Assembly (NCBI RefSeq): GCF_902499135.1
Contig: NZ_CABVPR010000056.1
Coordinates: 1-38,954, forward strand
Source of the DNA: Burkholderia dolosa
GTDB lineage: Bacteria > Pseudomonadota > Gammaproteobacteria > Burkholderiales > Burkholderiaceae
Direction: 5' to 3'
DNA length: 38,954 nt
Positions within the stretch are counted from its first letter, which is position 1. Every line of letters starts with the position of its first letter. The notes below the pieces were generated by a model that worked only from the letters and a program-made list of their open reading frames with translations, searched no databases and was not told where the DNA came from. Position numbers and translations under genes: made by a program. This document shows positions 8,352-16,806 of this stretch, piece by piece.

Positions 8352-10475
8352 ATGATCGTCCGTCCCGTTCTCCGTCCCGTCCGCCCGCGCCGCGTCGCGG
8401 CCCTTCTCGCGTGCTTCGCCGCCTCCGTCGCCCAAGCGGACGACACGCCGGCCGACGCGGCGATGCTGCCCGCGCTCAACATCACCGCCGCGCACGATTC
8501 GCCGCAGCACCTGACCGACGAGATTTCGGCCGGCGCGCTCGGCACGCGTCGTCAGCTCGATACACCGTTCTCGACCACGATCGTCACGTCGGAAGAACTG
8601 GAAGCGCGCCGGCCGTACAAGCTCGGCGACGTGTTCGCCAACGACGCGTCGGTGTCCGACAACAGCGGCGCGTACGGTGCGTGGGCCAGCTACATGACCG
8701 TGCGCGGCATGCAGCTCGACTGGCAGAACGGCTACAAGATCGACGGGCTGCCGTTCGTCGCATACGGCATCACGATGCCGTACGAACAGCTCGAGCGCGT
8801 CGAGCTGCTGAAGGGGCTCGGCGGCTTTCTGTACGGCTTCGTGACGCCCGGCGGCGTCGTCAACTACGTGACCAAGCAGCCGGGTGCCGAACCCGTGCGC
8901 AGCGTCGACGTCGGCTATCGCAGCACCAACATCTGGACCGAGCACTTCGATCTGAGCCAGCGCTTCGGGCCGAACAAGATGTTCGGCGCGCGCGTGAATG
9001 CGACGCACGAGGAAGGCACCGCGTACAACGACGGCAACATCCGCCGCGACAGCGTATCGCTCGCGCTGCAGGCGAACCTGACGCGCGATCTGTCGGTGAC
9101 GTTCGGCGCGCTGTATCAGGAGCGCCGCACGACCGGCCAGACGCCGTCGATCTTCACCGGCGGCTACGCAGGCGGCGTGCTGCCGGCGACGATCAGCGGC
9201 GGCACGACCGATCTCGGCGGCAAGGACCAGTACCTGAACACGAATCTGCAGCTGTACACCGCGGGGCTGCAGTACGAACTCGCGCCCGACTGGCGCGTCG
9301 ACGTCGCGTACAGCTACAGCAAGGCGGCGCGACGCCGCAACGAAAGCACGCTGTCGCTGCTGAACCAGGCCGGCGACTACACGGATAGCCGCTACGTCGG
9401 GATGGAGGATCACCGCTTCAGCCAGTGGCGCGCGATGGTCGAGGGCAAGGTGCGCACCGGCCCGTTCAGTCACCAGATCGTGCTCGGCGCGTCGTGGCAG
9501 AAACAGGCGAACGACTACTCGGCGAACAGCGAGTTCGTGCCGCTCGGCTCGGGCAACCTCTATTCGCCGAACCCGTATCGCTACGAAAGCCCGCACGGCT
9601 TCGTCCAGTACCGGACGAGCGAGATCGTGCAGAAGTCGCTGTTCGCGAGCGATACCGTGCAGCTGACCGAACGCTGGTCCGCGCTCGCCGGCGTGCGCTA
9701 CATGAACTACGAGCAGCGGTCGTTCCAGCCGAGCGGCGCCGAGGATCCCGGCTACCGGCAAAACGGCGTCGTGACGCCGACGTTCGCGGTGATGTACAAG
9801 CTCGCGCCGACCACGACCGCATACGCGAGCTATGCGGAATCGCTGGAGCCCGGCAGCCGCGTCAACGACATCTACGCGAACGGCGGCCAGTTGCTCAAGC
9901 CGCTGCGCAGCAAGCAGTACGAGGTCGGGATCAAGAGCGAGCACGCGCGCTGGAGCGGCACGGCCGCGCTGTTCCGTATCGAGCGCAGCGCCGAGTATGC
10001 GAACGCGGCGAACGTCTACGTGCAGGACGGCAAATCGGTGATTCAGGGGCTGGAGTTCGGTGCGCGCGCGAAATTCGGCGCACGCTGGAACGCCGGCGTC
10101 GACGCGATGCTGCTCGACGCGTGGTATGCGAACGGGGTCGGCAACAACGGCAATCGCGTCGCGGGCGCGCCGCGCTTCGTGCTCGCGGGCGAGCTCGGCT
10201 ATGCGGTGCCCGGCGTGCCGGGGCTGACGCTCGGCGTCGACGCCAAGTTCACCGGCGCGACGCCGCTGCGTGCGGCCGGCGGCATCGACGCGCCGGGTTT
10301 CCTCGTCGTCAACGCCGGCGCGCGCTACCTGACGCGCATCGGCCGTCACGACGTGACGCTGCGCGCGTCGATCGACAACGTGCTGAACCGCCGCTACTGG
10401 GAGTTCCAGTACGCCGACTACGTGAAGCCGGGCGACCCGCGCACGGTCAGCGTCAGCGCGAAGTTCGACTTCTGA
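8352..10475 (+). CDS. TonB-dependent siderophore receptor
   Basis: This 707-aa outer-membrane beta-barrel receptor imports ferric siderophores using TonB energy. An N-terminal signal peptide (RRVAALLACFAASVAQA, cleavage near residue 29) is followed by a short segment with a possible TonB box (LNITAAH). The plug domain spans about 60-190, with VRGMQLDWQNGYKIDGLP, ELLKGLGGFLYG and PGGVVNYVTKQP. A 22-strand barrel follows and ends in the C-terminal aromatic signature (SVSAKFDF). There is no N-terminal STN signalling domain, so it is not a transducer-type receptor. The ligand cannot be named. Expression is probably Fur-controlled through the site at 8313. No strong Shine-Dalgarno precedes the ATG at 8352. 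Confidence 0.94.
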   Translation: MIVRPVLRPVRPRRVAALLACFAASVAQADDTPADAAMLPALNITAAHDSPQHLTDEISAGALGTRRQLDTPFSTTIVTSEELEARRPYKLGDVFANDASVSDNSGAYGAWASYMTVRGMQLDWQNGYKIDGLPFVAYGITMPYEQLERVELLKGLGGFLYGFVTPGGVVNYVTKQPGAEPVRSVDVGYRSTNIWTEHFDLSQRFGPNKMFGARVNATHEEGTAYNDGNIRRDSVSLALQANLTRDLSVTFGALYQERRTTGQTPSIFTGGYAGGVLPATISGGTTDLGGKDQYLNTNLQLYTAGLQYELAPDWRVDVAYSYSKAARRRNESTLSLLNQAGDYTDSRYVGMEDHRFSQWRAMVEGKVRTGPFSHQIVLGASWQKQANDYSANSEFVPLGSGNLYSPNPYRYESPHGFVQYRTSEIVQKSLFASDTVQLTERWSALAGVRYMNYEQRSFQPSGAEDPGYRQNGVVTPTFAVMYKLAPTTTAYASYAESLEPGSRVNDIYANGGQLLKPLRSKQYEVGIKSEHARWSGTAALFRIERSAEYANAANVYVQDGKSVIQGLEFGARAKFGARWNAGVDAMLLDAWYANGVGNNGNRVAGAPRFVLAGELGYAVPGVPGLTLGVDAKFTGATPLRAAGGIDAPGFLVVNAGARYLTRIGRHDVTLRASIDNVLNRRYWEFQYADYVKPGDPRTVSVSAKFDF

Positions 10476-10542
10476 GCGAGCGGCGCCGGGCCCGCGCGGC
10501 CCGGCTGCCGCGCCGGCCGTGCGTTTCCGGCGCCCCAAAGCA

Positions 10543-10583
10543 AAACGGCGGAGCGGCTTCTTTCGAAGCACACTCCGCCGTTT
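10543..10583 (-). terminator. Hairpin terminator between the siderophore receptor and rpsU
   Basis: AAACGGCGGAG (10543-10553) pairs perfectly with CTCCGCCGTTT (10573-10583). The 19-nt gap contains a nested GCTTC/GAAGC stem. A run of A residues on the left gives a short U tract on the minus strand, so it best serves rpsU, and it may also stop the convergent receptor transcript. Confidence 0.75.
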
Positions 10584-10604
10584 GGCGGCGAACCGGAGAA
10601 GCGC

Positions 10605-10817
10605 TTAGTGGAGCTTCTTCGGCAGCATCTGGCTGCGCAGACGCTTGTGCAGGCGCTTGACGGCTGCTGCCTTCTTGCGCTTGCGCACTGCGGTCGGCTT
10701 TTCGTAGGACTGGCGCTCGCGCAGTTCAGCGATCAGGCCGTTTTTCTCGATAGCGCGACGAAAGCGGCGAATCGCCACTTCGAACGGCTCGTTTTCCTTC
10801 AGAAGAATCGTCGTCAT
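10605..10817 (-). CDS. rpsU: 30S ribosomal protein bS21
   Basis: bS21 (70 aa) is a small basic protein of the 30S platform near the anti-Shine-Dalgarno region. The sequence [20 protein letters not shown] is the standard beta-proteobacterial bS21 N-terminus, and the C-terminal half is rich in Lys/Arg ([17 protein letters not shown]). The length matches the family. It is transcribed away from fliC and ends at the hairpin at 10543. Other rpsU copies are common in Burkholderia. Confidence 0.97.
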   Translation of the reverse strand: MTTILLKENEPFEVAIRRFRRAIEKNGLIAELRERQSYEKPTAVRKRKKAAAVKRLHKRLRSQMLPKKLH

Positions 10818-11348
10818 GTCGTTCCTAAATTGCTTATACGGTCAAAAACGTAGCGGCCAAGCGCCACGCACCGGCCATCCGGGCGTTCCCACAACAGGCG
10901 AAACGAGCGGAAATACGGCCTCGGAGGCCGGAAAAGAGAGGCGGAAAGCACCGCGAGTACGCTTCACAAGCCGCGTGCAGCGCCGCGTTTGACTGCCAGC
11001 AGACATGCCGAAAACGGCAAAGGCGTGACAGAAATCTCAATTCAGCCCGCCATCATATCAGCAAATCACAGACAAAACTACCCTTTTGTCGATCCCGGCG
11101 CCCCGGCCAGCGCGGGAAGTCCGGCTTTCGTCCCGATTCTCGGCAACGTCGCGCGAGCCGCAATCGAGGCCCGGCGCGGGTTCGGCGCGATCGCCACCAG
11201 TCCGGCCCGAATTTCTTCTCACATTCCTCTCAAGTTTTCGCCGGGTGCCGCCGTCAACCAGGAAAGGCGGGCAGCGCCACTCGCGATAAAGCGCAACGCC
11301 GAAATCAGACCTGTCTCTACTCAGGCATTTTCCACAACGAGGAAGCAA
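10818..11348. other. Divergent control region between rpsU and fliC
   Basis: This 531-bp region carries the rpsU promoter side on the left and the flagellin leader on the right. The only clear signals are the sigma-28-like promoter at 11230-11257 and the flagellin ribosome binding site GAGG at 11339-11342. An open frame that extends the flagellin upstream to 10989 is chance coding potential: the mature flagellin N-terminus (MLNINTN) begins at 11349. Confidence 0.6.
11230..11257 (+). promoter_or_regulatory. Candidate sigma-28 (FliA) promoter of fliC
   Basis: TCAAGTTT (11230-11237) and GCCGTCAA (11250-11257) match the flagellar sigma-28 consensus (TAAAGTTT, 11 nt, GCCGATAA) in 13 of 16 positions, with a spacing one base longer. 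The predicted start near 11264 leaves an 85-nt leader. Flagellin genes are normally class III, so the placement fits. Confidence 0.65.
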
Positions 11349-12173
11349 ATGCTGAACATCAACACCAACATCCTGTCGCTGACCACGCAGACGAACCTGT
11401 CGGGCTCGCAAAACGCGCTGTCGCAAGCGATCAACCGCCTGTCCTCCGGCAAGCGCGTGAACACGGCAGCGGACGACGCAGCCGGCCTCGCGATCGCGAC
11501 GTCGCAAACGGCCGCGATCAACGCGCTGACGCAAGGCGTTTCGAACGCGAACAACGGCATCTCGATGATCCAGACCGCAGCCGGCGCGCTGCAGTCGACC
11601 GTCGACAACCTGCAGCGTATCCGTACGCTGGCAGTCGAAGCAGGCGACGGCTCGCTGGACTCGAACGCACGTGCGAACCTGCAGTCGGAAGTGACGACGC
11701 GTCTCGGCGAAATCGACCGTGTCGCAACGCAGACGTCGTTCAACGGCCAGACCATCCTGAGCGCAGCCGGCAACGTCACGTTCCAGGTCGGCGCAGCGGC
11801 GAACCAGACCGTTTCCGTGGACTTCGGCGCGACGGTGTGGACGAGCACGGGCACGGGCCTGAGCCTGACCGGCCTGTCGGTCAGCGACCAGACGAGCGCA
11901 CAGTCGGCGATCACGGCGATCGACGCGGCACTGAAGAACGTCAACACGTTCCAGGCAACGCTGGGTGCAGCACAGAACACGTTCCAGGCTGCGATCACGA
12001 CGACGCAGACGCAGGCAACGAACATGAGCGCAGCCCGCGCGCAGATCACCGACGCGGACTTCGCGACGGAAACGGCGAACCTGAGCAAGGCGCAAGTGCT
12101 GCAGCAAGCCGGCATCTCGGTGCTCGCGCAAGCGAACTCGCTGCCGCAGCAAGTTCTGAAGCTCCTGCAGTAA
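11349..12173 (+). CDS. fliC: Flagellin, short form
   Basis: Flagellin (274 aa) is the filament subunit exported by the flagellar type III system. The conserved N-terminal D0/D1 region covers about residues 1-150 (MLNINTN, RLSSGKRVNTAADDAAGLAI, SFNGQTIL) and the C-terminal D1/D0 region about 187-274, ending in the typical ISVLAQANSLPQQVLKLLQ. Only about 35 residues (154-186) remain between them, and they are rich in Ser, Thr and Val, so the outer D2/D3 domains are absent. Flagellins I know from B. pseudomallei and B. cenocepacia are about 380 aa, so this is a compact variant. The start has GAGG 6 nt upstream. The linked GT41 genes suggest that it is O-glycosylated, probably on Ser/Thr of the exposed centre. 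Confidence 0.96.
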   Translation: MLNINTNILSLTTQTNLSGSQNALSQAINRLSSGKRVNTAADDAAGLAIATSQTAAINALTQGVSNANNGISMIQTAAGALQSTVDNLQRIRTLAVEAGDGSLDSNARANLQSEVTTRLGEIDRVATQTSFNGQTILSAAGNVTFQVGAAANQTVSVDFGATVWTSTGTGLSLTGLSVSDQTSAQSAITAIDAALKNVNTFQATLGAAQNTFQAAITTTQTQATNMSAARAQITDADFATETANLSKAQVLQQAGISVLAQANSLPQQVLKLLQ

Positions 12174-12272
12174 TCGGGAAGCACGCGCGGCGGGCGCCCT
12201 GCCCGCGCGCACACGGCGTCGTCCGCGTTGCGGCGCGCGACGACGCCGGTTCGATACCCGAACCCGATACAC

Positions 12273-12292
12273 CAGGGAGGCTTGCCTCCCTG
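12273..12292 (+). terminator. Palindromic hairpin in the fliC-fliD spacer
   Basis: CAGGGAGGC (12273-12281), TT and GCCTCCCTG (12284-12292) form a perfect 9-bp inverted repeat 100 bp after the fliC stop. No T run follows, so it may act as a 3' stabiliser or partial terminator that keeps fliC mRNA above fliD, not as a full stop. Confidence 0.45.
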
Positions 12293-12356
12293 CTTGCATT
12301 GAAGGACGGCGTCCCGCCGGATCGCGCGCGATCGCGCACACGACTGGAGCAAACGC

Positions 12357-13757
12357 ATGAGCACGACGGATGTCGGCAGCATTCTGGCGCAGGCTGGACA
12401 ATCGATCATCAGCGGCGCGACCAATTCGACGCTCGACGTCAACTCGCTCGTGACCGCGCTGGTCCAGGCCAAGACGGCCGGTCAGACCCAGACGCTCACG
12501 AACAAGCAAACGGCCGACAACACCGAGCTTTCGGCGGTCGGCAAGCTGAAATCGGCGCTGTCCGCGCTGCAGACCGCGCTCGCCGGTCTCGCGAACGGGA
12601 CGACGCTGAGCGGCCTCGCAGCGACCGCGAGCGGCAACGGCATCACCGCGTCGGTCAAGAGCGGCGGCGGTGCGGTGGCCGGCGCGTATTCGGTCAACGT
12701 CACGCAGCTCGCTACCGCGAACAAGCTGTCGTCCGCCGGCATCACGTCGTCGGACACGATCTCCGCCGGCTCGCTGAGCATCACGCTCGGCAGCAATACG
12801 CCGTTCAACGTGAACGTGTCGGCCGGCGCGTCGCTGTCCGACATCGCGAACTCGATCAACTCCGCGAGCGGCAATCCGGGCGTCACCGCGTCGGTGATCA
12901 CCGGCTCGGACGGCCAGCATCTGGTGATCCAGTCGAATTCGACCGGCGCGGCCAACACGGTGTCGGTGAGCGGCACCGGCGTCAATTCGAAGCTGACTTC
13001 CGGCTACACGACCGTGACCGCGGCCGCCGACGCGCAACTGACGATCGACGGCACGCCGGTGACGAGCGCGTCGAACAGCGTGTCGGGCGCGCTGACGGGC
13101 GTCACGCTGAACCTGACGCCGGCCGCGCTGAACACGACGCAGACGGTCACGCTGTCGCCGGACACGACCGCGACGACGGCCGCGATCAACGCTTTCGTGA
13201 ACGCGTACAACAGCTACGTGACGACCGCGCAGTCGCTGTCGTCGTACGATCCGAACACGTCGACGGCCGGCCCGCTGCTCGGCGATTCGATGCTGAACAC
13301 GATCTCGAACGGCCTCGCGACCGCGCTGAGCGGCGGCGTCAAGACGGGCAGCACGACCTATTCGCTGTCGGCGATCGGCATCAACCTGCAGGCGGACGGC
13401 ACGCTGCAGGTCGATGCGACCGCGCTGAACACCGCGCTCACGTCGAACAGCCCGGCGGTCGCCGGCCTGTTCAACACGACGAACGGCGTCGGCCAGACGC
13501 TGAACAAGCTGATCAACGGCTACACACAGACCAACGGCCTGATCGACCAGCGGACGACGGCGCTCAACGCGGATCTGAAGAACCTGTCCGATCAGGCGAC
13601 GCAGCTGAAGAACTATTCGGACCAGCTGACCGCGCAGTACAACGCGCAGTTCACCGCGCTGAACAACCTGATGGCGACGATGGCGAACAACACGAAGTAC
13701 CTGACGCAGCTGTTCGGCGGTTCGAACAGCGCAGGCACGCTCGCCACCAACAAGTAA
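12357..13757 (+). CDS. fliD: Flagellar hook-associated protein 2 (filament cap)
   Basis: FliD (466 aa) forms the cap at the filament tip and folds incoming flagellin. The N-terminal FliD_N part (STLDVNSLVTALVQAK) and the C-terminal FliD_C part with a long coiled-coil-prone tail (DLKNLSDQATQLKNYSDQLTAQ region) are present. The protein is very rich in Ser/Thr/Ala and poor in cysteine, as usual for exported axial proteins. GGAG (12346-12349) precedes the ATG at 12357. It is followed 35 bp later by fliT, its export chaperone. The family length is 450-480 aa, so it appears complete. Confidence 0.94.
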   Translation: MSTTDVGSILAQAGQSIISGATNSTLDVNSLVTALVQAKTAGQTQTLTNKQTADNTELSAVGKLKSALSALQTALAGLANGTTLSGLAATASGNGITASVKSGGGAVAGAYSVNVTQLATANKLSSAGITSSDTISAGSLSITLGSNTPFNVNVSAGASLSDIANSINSASGNPGVTASVITGSDGQHLVIQSNSTGAANTVSVSGTGVNSKLTSGYTTVTAAADAQLTIDGTPVTSASNSVSGALTGVTLNLTPAALNTTQTVTLSPDTTATTAAINAFVNAYNSYVTTAQSLSSYDPNTSTAGPLLGDSMLNTISNGLATALSGGVKTGSTTYSLSAIGINLQADGTLQVDATALNTALTSNSPAVAGLFNTTNGVGQTLNKLINGYTQTNGLIDQRTTALNADLKNLSDQATQLKNYSDQLTAQYNAQFTALNNLMATMANNTKYLTQLFGGSNSAGTLATNK

Positions 13758-13792
13758 GCCGTCTCTTCACGCGACGATTCCGGACGACCACC

Positions 13793-14089
13793 ATGACGAC
13801 CGATACGCTGAACCGGGCCTGGCAGCTGACGCAGGCGATGCAGTCCGCCACCGCGCTGCGCGACTGGGAGCGCGTCGCGGCGCTCGCCGATGAGCGCTCG
13901 CCGCTGCTGACGGGATTGTCGGCGGAGCAGCCGCCCGACGCACTCGACACGATCCGCCGGATCATGGACGTCGACGCGTCGATCGCGCAGCACGCGCAGG
14001 CCGCGCGCGACCGGCTCGCGCACGAGTTCACCGAATCGCGCGACCGGATCCAGGCCGCGAGCCTCTATCAGGCGACCGGCATGCTGTGA
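13793..14089 (+). CDS. fliT: Flagellar export chaperone FliT
   Basis: This 98-aa helical protein is called FliT from its position after fliD and its size and sequence pattern. FliT binds FliD and, in enterobacteria, also represses FlhDC. The sequence is almost entirely helix-forming (LNRAWQLTQAMQSATALRDW, then a second amphipathic stretch around ARDRLAHEFTESRDRIQ). FliT proteins are poorly conserved, so the evidence is mostly context. The start at 13793 begins where the helical sequence starts; the frame is open far upstream across fliD, but that is shadow coding. A strong terminator follows at 14145. Confidence 0.85.
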   Translation: MTTDTLNRAWQLTQAMQSATALRDWERVAALADERSPLLTGLSAEQPPDALDTIRRIMDVDASIAQHAQAARDRLAHEFTESRDRIQAASLYQATGML

Positions 14090-14144
14090 CCGAACGAACA
14101 ACAACGCGCGCCGCGATCGAGCGGCTGCCGCTGTCGTAACGTCA

Positions 14145-14170
14145 GGCCGCCTTCGGGCGGCCGTTTTTTT
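14145..14170 (+). terminator. Intrinsic terminator after fliT
   Basis: GGCCGCC (14145-14151), a TTCG tetraloop and GGCGGCC (14156-14162) are followed by a run of seven T (14164-14170). This is a textbook terminator closing the fliC-fliD-fliT unit. Confidence 0.93.
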
Positions 14171-14550
<380 letters not shown>

Positions 14551-16806
14551 CTAGACCGCCGCCGCCTCGAACATCTGCACGAACGCCGCCTCGAGATGGC
14601 GCGCAAAGCGTCGCGCGTCGCACAGCGGCGAGCGCAGCAGCCGCTCGCGCAGTCCGGCCCTTACGGCCGCCAGCTTCGGCAGATCGCGCGCGAACGCGGC
14701 CGCCTTCGCGACGTACTCGGCGTCGTCGTGCGCGATCCATTCGGGCATCCCGAGCGTGTGCAGGATGCTTTCGCCGATATGCGACAGGAAGCGGTCGCCG
14801 CGCCGCGTGACGAACGGCGCGCCCATCCACAGCCCTTCCATGCTCGTCGTGCCGCCCGGATACGGAAACGGATCGAGCACGATGTCGATGTCGTTGAACG
14901 TGCCGATGTGCGCGAGCCGCTTCGAGCCGCCGCGCAGCATCAGCCGTTCCGCGCCGATGCCGTGCGCGGCGAACCGTGCGCTCAGGCCGTCGCGCAGCGC
15001 CGCCTCGTCGAGCTGCGCGGATTTCAGCAGCAGCCGCGCGCCCGGCACCGCGTGCAGCACGCGCGCCCACAGCGCGACGACCGGCGCGCCGATCTTGTTC
15101 GCGTTGTTCAGGCAGCCGAACGTCACGAAGCCGTTGCGCTCGGCCGGCAGAGGCCCGACTTCGAGCGGCTGGTCGGGCGGCGTGAAGCACAGATAGCTGT
15201 CCGGCAGCCGCCACGGCCGCTCGACGAAGTGCGATGCCTCGTCGTCCGGCAGCACGTGGCGGTCGCCGATCACATAGTCGATCTCCGCGATGCCGGTGGT
15301 CGCGAAGTAGCCGAGCCACGTCGCCTGCACCGGCGCCGGCTTCCACGCGAACAGCGGCAGACGGTTCAACGCGGTGTGGCCGCTCAGGTCGACCAGCACG
15401 TCGATGCGGTCGTCGGCAATCAGCGCGGCGGCCGCACGATCGTCGAGTGCGGTGATGTCGCGCCACAGCGCGAAGTGGCGCTTGAGCGCGGCGGTCGTAT
15501 CGTCCTCGGCCGATTGCGTCGCATACGCGGCCAGTTCGATCCGCGCCGGGTCGATCGCCGCGACGATGCTGCGCAGGAACACCGCGACCGGATGCGAGCG
15601 CAGGTCGCCGGACACGAAGCCGACGCGCAGCGGTCGCCCGCGCGCCGCACGCGGCGCGTGCCGCAGCGGCGACGCCTGCGCGGCCATCTGCACGCCAAAC
15701 GCGCGCGCTTGCTCGAGCAACTGCGCGGGCGACAGCCGGTCGGTGCCGGCGCCATGGAACATGCGGCCCGAATGCGCGTTGCGGAACGCGGGATCGAGTT
15801 CGAGCGCACGATCGTAGCTCGCGAGGCCGGCATCGATGTGCCACAGCGCGCACAGGATGTCGCCCATCACCGCATGCATCTGCGCGGTCGGATTCGGCAG
15901 CGACAGCGCGATCCGGCAGCTGTCCAGCGCTTCGCGCCGCTTGCCTTGCCGCACGAGCGTCTGCGCGAGATGGTGATGGAGATCCGCGCGATCCGGCGCG
16001 GCGGCGAGCGCGCGCCGCAGGCTCGCGACCGCGCCTTCGAGATCGCCCGCGCGATCGAGCGCGGCGGCGAGATTGAACAGGCTGTCGACTTCACCCGATT
16101 GCGCCGCGCAGCGCAGGCTCGCGATCGCCGCGTCGAGTTCGCCGCGCTCGAACAGCAGCACGCCGAGCGCATGATGGGCCGCGTGCAGTTGCGGCTGCAG
16201 CCCGATCGCGCGGCGATAGCGTGCGATCGCATCGTCGAGCCGGCCTTGCGCGCGGAACACGTTGCCCTGGTTGAAGCACGCGTCCGCATACGCGGGGTCG
16301 AGCGCGATCGCCTTGTCGTACGCGCGCGCCGCCGCATCGAGCTCACCCTTGTCCTGCAGCGCGTTGCCGAGGTTGTTGTACGCCGGCGCGTAGTCGGGAC
16401 GCAGCGCGAGCGCGTGTGCGCAGCTCAGCATCGCCGCGTCCGGGTCGCGCGCGTCGCGCAGCGCGTTGCCGAGATTGCTGTGCGCTTCCGCGTAGCCGGG
16501 CGCGAGCGCGGTCGCGCGCCGATACGCGGCGATCGCATCGTCGAGCCGGCCGTGCGCACGCAGCATGTTGCCGAAGTTGTTCAGATAGACGGGGTCGGCG
16601 CGCAGTGCGATCGCGCGCTCCATCAGCGCGAGGCCGGCCGGAAACTGGCCGAGCTGGCATGCGAGCAGTCCGAGAAAATGCGTCGCGTCCGGATGATCGG
16701 GCGCGTCGCGGCGGATCGCCTCGTACAGCACGCGCGCATCGTCGAGCCGCCCGGCCTGATGATGCGCGAGCGCCGTGTTCAGCCGTTCGGCGATATCGGC
16801 CGTCAT
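14551..16806 (-). CDS. TPR-GT41 glycosyltransferase A (O-GlcNAc-transferase-like)
   Basis: This 751-aa cytoplasmic protein joins about ten N-terminal TPR units (residues 1-345, e.g. [34 protein letters not shown]) to a GT41 catalytic region (about 390-745). In that region are [31 protein letters not shown], the [10 protein letters not shown] segment whose lysine aligns with catalytic-site K842 of human OGT, and [18 protein letters not shown]41 enzymes attach a sugar from a nucleotide donor to Ser/Thr, and TPRs choose the protein substrate. Position beside fliCDT makes flagellin the likely target, as for FlmQ of B. cenocepacia. Its ATG overlaps the stop of the upstream gene (ATGA, 16803-16806). 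It is the last gene of the minus-strand train. Confidence 0.9.
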   Translation of the reverse strand: MTADIAERLNTALAHHQAGRLDDARVLYEAIRRDAPDHPDATHFLGLLACQLGQFPAGLALMERAIALRADPVYLNNFGNMLRAHGRLDDAIAAYRRATALAPGYAEAHSNLGNALRDARDPDAAMLSCAHALALRPDYAPAYNNLGNALQDKGELDAAARAYDKAIALDPAYADACFNQGNVFRAQGRLDDAIARYRRAIGLQPQLHAAHHALGVLLFERGELDAAIASLRCAAQSGEVDSLFNLAAALDRAGDLEGAVASLRRALAAAPDRADLHHHLAQTLVRQGKRREALDSCRIALSLPNPTAQMHAVMGDILCALWHIDAGLASYDRALELDPAFRNAHSGRMFHGAGTDRLSPAQLLEQARAFGVQMAAQASPLRHAPRAARGRPLRVGFVSGDLRSHPVAVFLRSIVAAIDPARIELAAYATQSAEDDTTAALKRHFALWRDITALDDRAAAALIADDRIDVLVDLSGHTALNRLPLFAWKPAPVQATWLGYFATTGIAEIDYVIGDRHVLPDDEASHFVERPWRLPDSYLCFTPPDQPLEVGPLPAERNGFVTFGCLNNANKIGAPVVALWARVLHAVPGARLLLKSAQLDEAALRDGLSARFAAHGIGAERLMLRGGSKRLAHIGTFNDIDIVLDPFPYPGGTTSMEGLWMGAPFVTRRGDRFLSHIGESILHTLGMPEWIAHDDAEYVAKAAAFARDLPKLAAVRAGLRERLLRSPLCDARRFARHLEAAFVQMFEAAAV

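Noticed and set aside
10989-11348. Upstream extension of flagellin by 120 residues
   Set aside because: Flagellin begins with the conserved MLNINTN at 11349 with its own ribosome binding site; the extension covers the promoter.
11837-14089. 750-aa plus-strand frame spanning fliC, fliD and fliT
   Set aside because: Only the last 98 codons (13793-14089) are a real gene (fliT); the rest is out of frame with fliC and fliD and is low-complexity shadow coding.
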